Assembly: GCA_014529385.2 (NCBI GenBank)
Contig: CM043952.1
Location: forward strand, 57,511,119-57,575,118
Origin: Adiantum capillus-veneris
Lineage: Eukaryota > Streptophyta > Polypodiopsida > Polypodiales > Pteridaceae
DNA length: 64,000 nt
Reading direction: 5' to 3'
Shown here: positions 11,101 through 22,379 of the stretch, one piece after another
Numbering within the stretch: the stretch's first letter is position 1
Layout of the letters: every line of letters begins with the position of its first letter
The notes under the pieces: generated by a model
What the model was told of the DNA's origin: nothing
The model's database searches: none
Seen by the model: the letters and a program-made list of their open reading frames with translations, nothing else
Made by a program: the position numbers and the translations under genes

Positions 11101-12270
11101 CAAGCTAACCATATTAAAACATAGAGAGAAACAAAGGTCCACGACTTGTCCAAGCTAGGATCCATTGAAACTTGGAGAGAAGGAACCTCCACCATTTCTC
11201 CTAGATAGGCTCCATTAAAACATGGAGAGAAGTAAGTTCCACCATGTCTCCAAGATGCTAGGCTCCATTGAAATACGCAAAACCCATGATATTTTGTACA
11301 TGGGTGATTTACATTCAAGGTCAACCATTTCTCCAACCTATTATCCCTAGTAGGTTTGGTCTCACAATTCACCACTTTTCCACTATATGTCATTATAATA
11401 AGAGGAATTGGGTGCTAAGGTCCACCACTTGTCCAGCCTATAAGGTTATACCTTGAATGGTATTTTTTCTCACCACTTGTAATGCCCATGACATGCTTTA
11501 CATGGGGGTTTTGTTCCAAGGTTCACCACTTGTCCAAGCTAATTCTATTGAAACATAGAGAGAAACAAAGGTCCACCACTTTTCCAAGCTAGGCTCCATT
11601 GAAACATGGACCTTAATACCAAATTATTCCTAGTAGCATGAGTAATATTTTGTACATGGGGGGTTTGCATTCAAGGTCCACCACTTGTCCAACCTACTTT
11701 TCCTAGTAGGTTTGGTCGCAAGATTCACCACTTGTCCACTCTATGTCATTATATTAATAATAATTGGGTGTTAAGGTCCACCACTTTTCCAACCTATAAG
11801 GTTATATATTGAATGGTATTTTTTCTCACCACTTGTAATGTCCATGATATGTTTTACATGGGGATTTTGTTCCAAGGTCCACCACTTGTCCAAGCTAAAT
11901 CTGTTCAAACATAGAGAGAAACAAACGTGCACCACTTGTCCAAGCTAGGCTCCATTGAAACATGGAGAGAATGATGCTCCACCATTTATCCAACATAGAC
12001 TCCATTGAAACATGGAGAGAAGTAAGCTCCACCATGTCTCCAAGATGCTAGAGTCCATTGAAATACCCAAAACCCCTGATACTTTGTACATGGGGGGTTA
12101 ACATTCAAGGTCCACCACTTGTCCAACCTATTATCCCTAGTAGCATGAGTGGTTTGGTCTCAGGATTCACCACTTGTCCACTCTATATCATTATATTAAG
12201 AAAAATTGGGTTTCCATATCTAAATGGATCTTTGCTTGGATAAGTGGTAGACCTTGAGACCTAAATACCC
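8130..12270 (-). repeat. Higher-order minisatellite array, reverse orientation
   Basis: On the plus strand the words CCACCACTTGTCCAAG, CTCCATTGAAACATGGAGAG and TCTATGTCATTATATTAAGA recur. The short monomer has a period near 50 bases (for example at 9511, 9560 and 9611). Monomers are organised in longer units. A marker segment (GGTTTGGTCTCAAGATTCAC and variants) recurs near 8729, 9231, 9730, 10160, 10515, 10931, 11355, 11709 and 12151, giving larger units of roughly 350-500 bases. Long open frames here are by-products of the repeat. The array lies between the two HAD genes and is inverted relative to the array in the ParB/SET intron. Confidence 0.9.
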
Positions 12271-12546
12271 ATTCTACACTAGAGCATTGGTTAAGCCTTA
12301 TGCACTTCAAGCATACCTTTAACAACAAGTAGTAGTTATTAGTTGACTTAAGTCTAGTTGAACTCCATGGTATTGACTAAGAGAGAGTGTAGCATAAAAA
12401 AGAGTCAGGATTTTAATTTGACTTTCTTTCTATTAATGAGTAGATCATAGATGGATTTTGGTATCTAATAAAACCTTAGGGTAGACAATGTAAAACTCAT
12501 GTCTATTGTTGTGTTTGCATTAAGTGTTCTTGTTCTTTAATTTCAG

Positions 12547-13322
12547 AACCATTACAGAAAAATGGATTGGCTATATGCTGGCATAAATTGAAGAAAACTA
12601 TTGAATTACCCATCCAACCTCCTCCAAGACCTTGTCCAAGGAATGAATCACCTCCTTATCACCTACCACTTGCTTTTAAGGACATCAAAAGAGTACTTAT
12701 CTTGGATCTAGAGGGGTTACTTCTCAAGACAGTTGAAATGAAACATGGAGATTCTATGCCATCTTGGGCTCAACACATGCGACTTGTGGAGGACAAAGAT
12801 GAAGTTTATCATGTGGTGCGACCAGACGCACAAAGTTTTTTGGATTTTTGTGCTGAATACTTTGAGCTATGGATATGGAGTTGCTATAACTTAACAAGGG
12901 TGCAACGCATCACACAAAAATGTTTTCCTGAGCAGTATACCAAGTTCAAGGTGTTTACGAGTAACAAAAATTGCCAAAATCCAAATATCATGTTAGGATT
13001 TACAAGGGTTTATCACAAAAATCTGAGTGATATTTGGAAGATTTTGCAGGATTTGGATGCAAACAATACCTTAATTTTTGATGCAACTCCATATAGGGTG
13101 ATGTGGAACATGCCAGGGACATATCTTATATTTCCAAAGATGTGGAGGCAAACTTCCAAGCAACTTCAAAACTTCTTGCAGAGAACCATAATTCCATGGT
13201 TGGTAGGATGGTTGTATGCAAGAGATAAGAGAGTCTATACATACAACACAATTGTAAATCAGTATAGTGATTCTGAGACAAATTATGTCCTTGGTGTGTA
13301 CTTGTCAACACGAAAGCATTGA
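12547..13322 (+). CDS. FCP1/NIF-like HAD protein, probable pseudo-phosphatase
   Basis: The exon follows a TTTAATTTCAG acceptor at 12546 and starts with the last two bases of a codon, so at least one upstream exon is missing. Counting from 12567, it has a proline-rich lead (17-36), HAD motif I at 47-50 (LDLEG), motif II at 103-105 (WSC...) and motif IV at 171-176 (FDATPY). The motif I second aspartate is Glu, and the second aspartate of the motif IV pair is Ala, so metal binding should be impaired. The closest look-alike in the window is the HAD gene at 6171-7370, which suggests tandem paralogues separated by repeat. The upstream exon could be that gene itself, with the 8-12 kb array as an intron, or be lost. 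TGA at 13320 overlaps an AATAAA-type motif. Family good, function uncertain. Confidence 0.7.
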
Positions 13323-14089
13323 ATAAATATGGCCATAAGATGCTTTTTTTATTCTAGTGTGTATCTTTCAACATTTGTATAATTTGATATAGTCTTTAAA
13401 AAAAAAAAAAAAGGTGTGTCAATTTTATGAACACTTGAATTGAGTGCACCCTACTCTAAGGGGACTTCAGTGTACTATTGGAGTGCATCCTATTGTAAGG
13501 GGACTCTGATGTATTGCTAGAGTGCACCCAAATTTTTGGGGACTCATTTTTTATTTGATTGGGGCCTATGTTGGGTCATATAGTAAAAGAAATTCATTTT
13601 TTGTCAATTCATATCGAGGTTGCATTTATTTGGAACTATGAAAGAATTGATGTTTGATGTCAAAATAAAACTTGTAAGTGTGGATCAGAGAATTCATGGA
13701 CTTTAAATATGTGAGAGGGATCTTTTTCTTGGGCACAAATGTTTGCTTCAAGAATTTTGTCATTACATACTTTATGTGAAAGAGTTTTAGAACCTAAAAG
13801 ACTTTGAAAACAAAACTATGGAATCTAAGTGCATGTATTCTTGAATGGCTTGAAAGTTGATGTATACATGCATGTTGCCTTGATGAAGATTTAGATCTGA
13901 CAAGATGGAAAGATATAATTCTTGGACGTTACCTTTGTCAATTTGGTAATAACATATTTAACTTTCTTTTAATATGGGTGGAAAATATATTATTATGTGC
14001 ATTTGGAACCTAATTGCTTGACCTTCAAACCAAGATTCCTATGTTATTTTTTCATATACTTTTTTGTAATGAATTAAAATTGTGGATAC
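13323..14089. repeat. Spacer with poly-A and a 39-bp triple repeat
   Basis: A run of 15 A lies at 13398-13412. From 13442 to about 13558 a 39-base unit is present three times, each starting GAGTGCA(C/T)CC and carrying GGGGACT near its middle. The remaining ~530 bases to 14089 are AT-rich and show nothing I can name. Confidence 0.6.
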
Positions 14090-15480
14090 AAGGTCCACCA
14101 CTTGTTCAAGCTAGATCTAAGAAAGTATATATACTGAGTCTTCAAACTAGTAAACCAAGGGAAGAGAGAAGCAGGGTCCATCACTTGTCCAAGCTCATCT
14201 CTAGACAACATAGAGAGATGTTATGTCTACTAATTGTCCAATATAGTCATGGAGAAATGATAGAAGGTTGATCCACTTGTCCAACCTATCATCTCTAGTA
14301 AAATGGGAGGTTTGGCTTTAAGATTCACCATGTAACCAGCATATACTTCATTGTATTATGAAGAGTAGAAAAGCAAAGCTCCACCACTTGTCTAAGGTAG
14401 TTCCAAAATCAACATGGAGAGAAGCAAGCTTCACCATTTGTCCAAGATAGGTTCCATTAAAACATGGAAAACCTCATATATGTTGTACATGGAAGCTTTT
14501 TTCTAAGGTCCACCACTTGTCCAATCTAGGATCCATTAAAACATGGATAGAAACAAGGCTCCACAACTCGTCCAACCTTTATAGCTGCGAAGTGTACCGG
14601 TTGTCTAAACTAGGCATGGGAAAATAATAGAAGGTCCACCACTTATCCAATATATTATCTCTAATAGCATGGGAGGTTTGGTCTCAAGATTTAGGAATTG
14701 GCTGACCTGTATTTCATTGTATTATGATGAATTTGGTTTTAAAGTCAACTACTTATCCAAGCTATAAGTTCATATCTTGAATGGTATTCCTTCCCATCAC
14801 TTAGAAAACCAATGATATGTTGTACATGGGGGGGTTTGTTACAAGGTCCACCACTTGTCCAAGCTAGTTTCATTGAAACATGGATGAAGACAAGCTCCAC
14901 CATTTGTTAAAGCTAGACTCCATTGAAATCTAGAAAATCCATTCTATGTTGTACATGGGGTTTTTGTTTTAAGGTCCAACACTTGTCCAAGCTAAGATCC
15001 ATTGAAACATGGAGTAGAGAAAAACTCCACCACTTGTCCAAGCTAGGCAACATTGATAGTAGTTGGTTTAGTTTGAAGATCCACCACGTGTCTAAGCTAA
15101 CTCTATTGAAACATAGAGAGAAGCAAAGGTCCACCAACTGTTCAAGCTAGGCTCCATTGAAACATGGACAGAAGCAAGCTCCACCATTTCTCCAAGATAG
15201 ACTCCATTGAAACATGGAGAGAATCAAAGGTCCACCATTTCTCCAAGCCAAGATCTAGTTGTCCAACCTATAAGGTTATATCTTAAATGGTAATCTTTCT
15301 AATCACTTGGAATACCCATGATATGTTTTACATGGGGGTTTTGTTCCAAGATCACCACTTGTCCAAGCTAACTCTATTGAAACATAGAGAGAAGCAAAGG
15401 TCCACCACTTGTCCAAGCTAGTCTCCATTGAAACAAGGAGAGAAGCAAGCTCCATCATTTCTCCAAGATAGGCTAGCATG
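14090..15480 (-). repeat. Minisatellite array, reverse orientation
   Basis: This is the same ~50-bp monomers as at 8.1-12.3 kb (CCACCACTTGTCCAAGCTAG, CATTGAAACATGGAGAG), in the same orientation, less regular in higher-order structure and interrupted by diverged stretches. The array follows the second HAD gene. Confidence 0.85.
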
Positions 15481-15720
15481 GATAAGTGCACCTTGAAACC
15501 AACCTTCCTATGAGGCAATAGAGCATATGCTACATATTTTATGTATGCCCCATGCCTCAAATTAAGAAGTTATAGATTAGAAGTGGACCTTGCTTGAATG
15601 TCACATGCAATAAATGAAGGAAAAATAGCCAAGTGGATTGTATTCCTCAATGGATCCTTGCTTTCACAAGTTGTGAACCTTGAGTCACTTTTACATTAAC
15701 TTGGACAAGTGGTGGACCTA
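15481..15720 (+). repeat. Short minisatellite block, forward orientation
   Basis: A few degenerate copies read TTGGACAAGTGGTGGACCTA on the plus strand, opposite to the preceding array, so the orientation switches near 15470. The 300 bases to 16020 hold nothing recognisable. Confidence 0.6.
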
Positions 15721-16020
15721 GAAACCAAGCTCTCCATGTTGAGATAAGTTGTAGGTAGGACAGTAGAACATAGACAACGATAATGGATGCAATATACTCC
15801 TCTCCTAATAATCCAATTGATTGAAACCATGGTATTTTAGTTGTTTTCATTGTGTATTGTATGTGCATAAAGTGGAATGAGACCTTAAGAAAACTCAAAT
15901 TTTTGACAAAATCTCTATATTTTATACATGATATATTGAAAGTTGTCCAACCTGGGAATTGGGATTTTCCCACTTTACCTAATATGGTTTTATGTATATT
16001 TCACATCGACTGAACAACAT

Positions 16021-16421
16021 CAGCAAAGTTGGGACTGAAGTTGGCGGTGTGGGTTGGTCAAGTGATCAAAAATTTTCGGTGGTGACGGGCTGGACGAAGA
16101 GGCCAAACATGGCCTGCGCTCCTTCACCTTCAACTAGGTCCTTACCCAATTAGCCAAGGGAGACGAAGAGGCTAAGCACCTTCAACTCAGTGAATGCATT
16201 CAACACGCCCAGAAGAATGACTCGGTAGGCCATCGGGCTGCCTCACCGAACTCCCTGTTCTCAGGGTCTGCGGACAGACCAGCTGTGTTGCAGCCATAGT
16301 CAGTGGGAAGCTCGCCATTGAGATAGGATGGGGGAGAGCCATAGAAGGGGCCCAGGTGTAGAGGGCGGTCGAGATGACTATACCAAATTCTGCCAGATGA
16401 GGACTTCTTGGGGGCCATCAT
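16021..16421 (-). pseudogene. Light-harvesting chlorophyll a/b protein (Lhcb1/2-type) pseudogene
   Basis: Lhcb proteins bind chlorophylls in the photosystem II antenna of thylakoids. On the minus strand, 16421-16200 encodes recognisable mature N-terminal Lhcb sequence: an IWY...DRP...LGPF stretch, [11 protein letters not shown], then TAGLSADPE. Downstream on the same strand (16200-16021) come AFTELKV, MFGLFVQ and an ENF/DHL-like end, matching the third membrane helix and C-terminus of the family. The whole central part (helices 1 and 2 and the loops, roughly 120 residues) is missing. Frameshifts and stops interrupt the C-terminal part, and glycines of the PGDYG motif are changed. The transit peptide is not recognisable. 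It is a deleted, inactive relic. Plant origin of the window is supported by it. Confidence 0.8.
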
Positions 16422-16587
16422 CTAAACGCGGGCCCCTAACCGGCTCTAACCTTGTGAGATAGCTCATTAACAGGCCTCAGTTGCTACCTGCTGAAGACAC
16501 AGAAATCGGGGGGCAGGTGTTGCTTCCATGATGACGTGTATCTTCCTGCTATTCTTTCTCGCAAAGTTCCCACTCTTATCACTTTGC

Positions 16588-16624
16588 CTCTCTCTCTCTC
16601 TCGCTCTATCTCTCTCTCTCTCTG
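16588..16624. repeat. (CT)n microsatellite
   Basis: An imperfect CT dinucleotide run lies upstream (in minus-strand sense) of the Lhcb relic. It produces spurious Arg/Glu-repeat open frames on the opposite strand. Confidence 0.9.
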
Positions 16625-16854
16625 TGTGCAACTGTGCACAGGCTAAATCACGCCTCTCCATCTAGCGGTAAATTCAGGTCACCTTTGAAACTGTCTCTTC
16701 TTGCAACGTGGTGTGGTGTTACTGAGTGAAAGGCAAAGTAGCTAGTAGAGTTTGGAGCCTAGAGCTTCTCTTATCTTGTGTTTGCTGCAATCACCCCTTC
16801 CATGATCAACATGACAGCAAGGTACTGGATGCTGATAAAGAAACCCTTCGTATT

Positions 16855-17240
16855 CTCTGTAGCCATCCACGCTGGCGTGGATAGCTATAGCTAGTTTTTT
16901 TTAAAAGGAGAGAACTTGTATTGCGGCCTCTATTTGCTAATTATGTTTCCTTGTAGCCATCCGCGCCGGCGCGGATGCCTCCATGTAATTTTTTTAAAAG
17001 AAAATAATTTGAAGTTGTATCGCTGCCTCTATTTGTCAATGATGAAGATATGTTTTCTAGTAACCATCCACGGCCGCACTTTATGGTTACGGATAGTATT
17101 TTATAAGAAAATAATTTAAAGTTGTATCATTGCTTTTATTTTATAAGAAAATAATTTAAAGCTGCTTCTATTTGTCAATTATCGAAATATGTTTCCTTGT
17201 AACCATTTGCACCAACTTATACGTGTAGTTATTTTCTGAT
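16855..17240. repeat. ~115-bp tandem repeat, each unit with a hairpin core
   Basis: Three to four diverged units share CCTCTATTTG, a GTTTCCTTGTA(G/A)CCAT word and AAGAAAATAATTT. In the first three units the word after GTA is an inverted repeat: GCCATCCACGC/GCGTGGATAGC near 16861, AGCCATCCGCGCC/GGCGCGGATGCCT near 16955, and GTAACCAT/ATGGTTAC near 17060. The stem sequence differs between units while pairing is kept. No coding content. Confidence 0.65.
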
Positions 17241-19008
17241 GAAATATAATTGAGCTTAGCTAATAAATGATGGAAGATGAATAAGCGATCCAAGCAATAT
17301 ACTTCCCAGCTTGGTTGCAGCCGGTTGCAGCCACATGTACCTTGCCCAACCTAGCCAAGGGGGTGCAACATGGGAATGGCTACACATTCAATAGATTACA
17401 ATTGCCCCACTAAGTTAAAAAACAATATTTACAGTGAGGCCATCAACCAGTCATCAAGGACAAGAGCATAGTCATGGACATTCTCTCCACTGCTTTTTGC
17501 TCAATTTTTCCACCTTTCGCCCCCACATTCATTACTAGCTTACTAGCCATCAGCTTGTCCTCAGCCGGAATCAACCTCTCCATTCGTTTGTCATCTTGAG
17601 CCGAAATTAGCCCCATTACTACCTTGCTAGCCGTCAACCTTCACCTATAATCCGTCGATGGCAAGGTCACTTGTATCGATAGAAATGCAAAAATGATCAA
17701 TTAACCCTATGGTACCTTAGGGATAACCAAGCTACATCTTTATGTTCATGAGATACGCTCCTACTAGTGCATGTAGCCATCCACGATGCTATCATGAACA
17801 ATTACAAGTAATTTGTTGAGGGGGAGGTTCAAAGTGTGACAAATGATAAATATTGTAATCGCTACCATTAATTAAAGAGCATAATCTTTTGTTTCTTATG
17901 CTACTATGATGTTATCCACACTAGAGTGGAAGCAAATAGGTTTCCCGTCAGGGCATGTTCTCATGGAATGCTCTTGATCAGCTTGTTTAAAGTTTGTTTT
18001 AGAGGAAGCATAGGGGCTATATTAAGGTCACTAATTGAAAGCTTAGGTATAGAGTAAAATATTTTTACTTAATCCGATATGTCACTATGTAGCAATGGTA
18101 CAAATCTCAAGGTTTGATTATTTTTCATAAATATTATTTTTGGCATTGATTTCTCAAATAACTAGGGGCTAATCCTAATCTTTATTTAGTGATTATGTAG
18201 TGGCACTCCTGCTACTAGCTACAATATATCTATTTGTGGCTAGCTAGTAGCACCACTTGCATGGGATGGGTTGTGATAATTGCTCCCAAGCTAAGGGTTG
18301 TGATTCTCTTATGTAATATAGAAGATAAGCATGTACCTTTTTCTTTACTCAAAACGTAAGACACAACTTACAAATGCACCTTGTATATTAAATATTTTTG
18401 CAAGCATCTGGCTTGTTTGATTTGGTGCATGAGTTCTAAGTACATATGAGAAAGATTCAGTTGTTTTAATAATTACAAAAGGTAGAGTTGAGAACACTTT
18501 ATCAAAAAATGAATTGATCTCGGGGGTATTCACTAAGGACTATGGTATGGTTACACATGAGTGTACAATAGGGGAATCTCCCTAGTAGTTCTAGTGAATC
18601 CCCTCGGTAATTGACAAAGATAAGGCATCCATGGTTATATGGGCAACACATATTTCAAATATCTTCCTAGGTAGGAACATGTAACCCATAGTTTGCATTA
18701 CATTTGTCCTAATAATTTTCACATGTATTATTTGTATTTTAGATGTATATCATTGATTTTTGCTCGGTTTTGGTATCACTCAAAAACATTCGCTCGGAGA
18801 ATGAAAATCCTCGTGACTGTTGGGTAGAATCAACATCCAATGATTTTTTTCTTCTCATAGGGTTTGTTCCTACCTCTCCTTATTCTGACATCCAAATGTG
18901 TCAAAACCATAGCTATGTACAAAATAAATACATAGGTTTTTATGTGATTTTCATGTATCAAGTGCATACTAAGAGAGAGATGGAGGAAAATTTGAAAAAC
19001 ACCCCTCA
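17241..19008. other. Unassigned sequence, possibly including the 3' LTR of element A
   Basis: I see no convincing gene or repeat in these ~1.8 kb. The minus-strand pol of element A ends at 19037 and a purine-rich tract abuts 19009, so the adjoining several hundred bases are expected to be its 3' LTR (minus strand). No second copy of this sequence is present in the window to prove it. Open frames here are short and have no coding character. Confidence 0.4.
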
Positions 19009-19036
19009 TTAGCCCTCCCCCTGAACCTAGAGGCAT

Positions 19037-19900
19037 TTATGTCTCTAGCTCTATACTTGATTCTTTTTCAGTTGAGGTGGAGGAGTATCCCTCCTCAGGG
19101 ATTTCCATCATAGGTGCTTGATCAAACCTCAAAAAGTACTGCTTCAACCTCCATCCATTGACATGTAGCTTTTTATAATGACAAATGCCCCCTCCCATCT
19201 GGGTAAAAACTTTTTATCCTTCTGAGTGTCAAACTTGTTATCATACCTTAGGAACAACACACTTTTATTGAGAACTTTTGCCCTACGTCTCTTATTGAAG
19301 GTAAGTCAATGTTGATCTGCCTGTGATGCATAATAGTTGATAGCATCTTCTCTGTCTAGTTGAAGCCTCTCTAGATCAAGAATGTGGTTGTGGAGATGAG
19401 CATTAGGGTGCTCCATGTGCCCAACTAGCACCCTGAGACTAGCCAATTTTACTTGAGTGGTTAAAATGGATTCCTTACCATACACCAAGTGATATGGCGT
19501 GAACCCAAGAAATGTGCAAAATGAAGTGCGATAAGCCCAAAGTTCAACATGTAAATGGTATGATCTGCAAGATCATCACTAAACATGTAAACAATCACAA
19601 ACCATTGCATTGTGGGTAGTAGGGAGTTGAGTGTCATCATGAGATACCCAGCTTCTCCATCAGCTCTCCTACCAGGTCTCCTCTAAAACCTGGTCCCCTG
19701 TCAAAAATTATTTCAAGAGGAGTGCCAAAACGGCAACAAATTTTTTCAAATACAAACTTAGCCACTTCCTTAGCTATAGTCTGGGTGGTAGCAACTACTT
19801 CAGCCCACCTAGTCATGTAGTCCACACCCATGATGATATACAATTTACCTGATTGGCTCCTTGGCAAAGGCCCAATTGCATCAATTCCCCATTTCTCAAA
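19037..19900 (-). pseudogene. Integrase of element A, broken
   Basis: The minus-strand remnants include GIDAIGPLPRSQSGK (first catalytic Asp), IIMGVDYMTRWAE, CCRFGTPLEIIFDRGPGF (second Asp) and the end of the core at MEKLGIS. Downstream at 19488-19306 lies the C-terminal part with LERLQLDREDAINYYA. The end, close to 19037, reads ELET before TAA. Frames are interrupted between 19500 and 19640. In its active form such an integrase inserts the element's cDNA. This copy cannot. Confidence 0.8.
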
Positions 19901-19959
19901 TGTTCCATATGAGATTATAGGAGTCTGTGGCTCATATGTGAGCCTCCTATCTCCAGCAT

Positions 19960-21040
19960 TCTGACACTCTTTCCCTGTTTTGCATCAGTGATGCACATCT
20001 CTCTGTAAACTAGGACACACAAACCCGGCTTGTAGAACCTTACTACTGGTGATGTCAAGTGCAAAGTGTCCTCCACAAAACACCATCATGGAAACTTGTA
20101 ATTAATTCTATGATTTCTCTAGAGAGAGGTACATGCCTAAGAATTTGATTCTTACCCTTGTAGTAGAGGTCGTCATTGATAAGGTAGTATTTTGTTGTCT
20201 TGCACACAAGCCAGTGCTTTTGGCCCTTAGAAAGATCATTAGGACACTCTCTTGTGTCCAAGAAACTCATGATGTCAGGCATAGCATCACTACCTTGGAA
20301 GAGAGGCAGCTTCAACTTGATAGCACCCACCCCACTTGAATATCTTGTAGCTTCTCTCTAGCTAGAGCATCTGCTTCTTGATTTTCTGCTCGAGGGACAT
20401 GGTGTAATTGTACAACTTGAAACTTCCCCAAGAGTTCCTTAACCTTGTGCAAATGGCCTAGCAAGCTATGATTTTTACAAGCCCAAGTTCCTTGTATTTC
20501 TTTTATTAAAAGCATGGCATCACCAAATACATTTAACCGTTGAATACCTTGTGTCACAAACCACTCTAACCCAAGTTAAGGCTGCATATTCTACTTCATT
20601 TCTGGATTGGGAATCCAAGAGATGCCCAATGGAGAATACCTTTTCCTTTTGTTTGTTGAAGACGACAATGCTCGCTGCAGCTTTGTTCACTGTCCTCTTA
20701 TAGGCTTCATAAAAGAAAGAGAGTGAGCCCTCTCTATCTTAGGGAACTCCAACATAGGTGTTACTTCCTCGTCACTAGTCTTGATTTTTAGCTTCTTTTC
20801 ATAGTGGCAATGGGTGAGAATGCCTTCTAGAGTGGCTCTTGTGGAGCTCTCCACTTGCACTGTGTAGTCAAACTTTTGCAACCTTGTGAGCCATTTGGAA
20901 ATCCTAGAAGAAACATCCATGTGCTGCATTACATAAGGAAATGCTTCTTCCATTGTTAATATTATGAATGGTCTAGACAATAAATAAGAGCAAATTTTGG
21001 TGGTAGCAAACATTAATACAAGCACCATGTGCTCCACTAC
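19960..21040 (-). pseudogene. RNase H and H2C2 zinc-finger region of element A
   Basis: Minus-strand pieces at 20330-20055 carry the pre-integrase spacer (YYLINDDLYYKG, a typical H2C2 lead). The piece at 20557-20312 has a second RNase H-like segment ending HVPRAENQEADALA. The piece at 21037-20687 has the RT-RNase H connection (SRISKWLTRLQKFDYTVQV). The presence of a second, archaeal-type RNase H segment with the motif ENxEADALA is a trait I associate with the Tat-type branch of plant Ty3/gypsy elements. All pieces are separated by stops. Confidence 0.7.
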
Positions 21041-21372
21041 CGTCTATCCCTTTTTTGATGGAGTCATCACGCGACTAGAGAAGTAGATAGGACGCATGAA
21101 AGAAGTTTAAGGATCCTTTTGCATCAATACTGTCACACTAGGGTTTACATAAAATGGCTTGTCCCACTTCGAAGGTGTAATGGTGGGCAGTGAGGCTAGA
21201 ATTTGTTTTACCTCATTGAACTGTTGTTCATTTTATTCACTCCAAGTGAAGATCTCTTGGTGGGCAACTTGTTGTAAAGGGAGAACCACTTGAGAGAGCA
21301 GGTGAATGAACCTACTCAAATACCTCACCTTTTGAAGAAAAGAGACCAACTTCTTTGTTGTGGTGGGAGAGG

Positions 21373-21900
21373 TCAAAGCCACCAAGGCTTGAACCTTGAT
21401 TGGGTTAGCTTCAATGCCAAAATCACATGGCCAAGAAGAGTAACCTTGCTTTCACCAATGTGGCATTTCTCCACATTGAGTTGGCCACCCAAAGCTTGCA
21501 GCCTAGCTAGACCTTCATACTCCAAATGAAGAGAGCGGGAGCTATAGATACAAAAGTCATCAATAAAAACATGGATTGATTTTCCAAAGAATTGCTGAAA
21601 AACAAATGTCACAAAGCGTTGAAAAGTGGTTGGAGCATTGGTGAGACCAAAAGGCATAACTCTGTAAGCAAAACATCCCCATGGCGTGATGAAGGTTTTA
21701 TTCCTTTGATCTTCTTCAATGATGCTAATTTGGAAGTAGCCTGAGTAGCCATCGCATACCATGTAGCACTCATGTCTTGCTGCCTCATTGAGAATTTCAT
21801 CTTGAAAGGGAAGAGGAAAATGGTCCCTCTTTGTGGATGCATTAAGGGACTTTTAATCAACACAAACCATCCACTTACCATTCTTCTTTGCTGTGACTAC
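21373..21900 (-). pseudogene. Reverse transcriptase core of element A
   Basis: Minus-strand sequence includes the finger motif KWMVCVD near 21880 (interrupted directly afterwards by a stop), DGYSGYFQI (motif A, catalytic Asp), [15 protein letters not shown] (motif B) and VFIDDFCIYS (motif C, paired Asp). The palm is therefore nearly complete at sequence level, but the reading frame is broken between 21762 and 21880 and again below 21373. Confidence 0.8.
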
Positions 21901-22379
21901 CACTAGAGAAACCCACTCCGAGTCTTCAATAGAATAGATGAAACCTGCTTCTAGCAATTTCCTCACCTCTTGAGCAAGGCGTCTTGTTGAATTACTCCTA
22001 GCCACCTGAGCTTTTGCACTACATGTTTACTTCCCTCCTTAAGCTTAATGTGATGCTGAACTACTGTGATGCCAGTGATTTTATCATATTAATCAATGAG
22101 CAATGTGGTATAATTACTTAGCATCAAAATATAATCTTTATGCTCCTTGCCACACAACTCACTAGAGAGCGTTTGATGTAGCTTACTTGCTTCTACCAGA
22201 GGTTGTATACCTGGTGTCTCCCCTTGGTTTGATGATGAGGCATCGGGTTGATCCATCTTCTTAGGTTTCTTGAGAATGACAATGCTACTGTCGCTTTCTT
22301 CACTCACTGTTGACTCCTCCTCTGAAGTGGTTGAAAGAGTCACCACTAGAAAAATCATCCATAGAGGTTTCTAGATCCA

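Noticed and set aside
9342-11393. Several open frames of 60-110 codons (Met/Trp/Phe-rich)
   Set aside because: They repeat with the minisatellite and reflect its period, not a protein family.
8130-12270. CRISPR-like direct repeats
   Set aside because: Monomers are diverged, have no unique spacers of constant length, and the surroundings are eukaryotic. It is a minisatellite.
16467-16661. Arg/Glu-rich open frame upstream of the Lhcb relic, considered as its transit peptide
   Set aside because: It is largely the (CT)n repeat and has no transit-peptide character.
17443-17637. Small minus-strand open frame
   Set aside because: No coding character, no homologue recognised, isolated in non-coding sequence.
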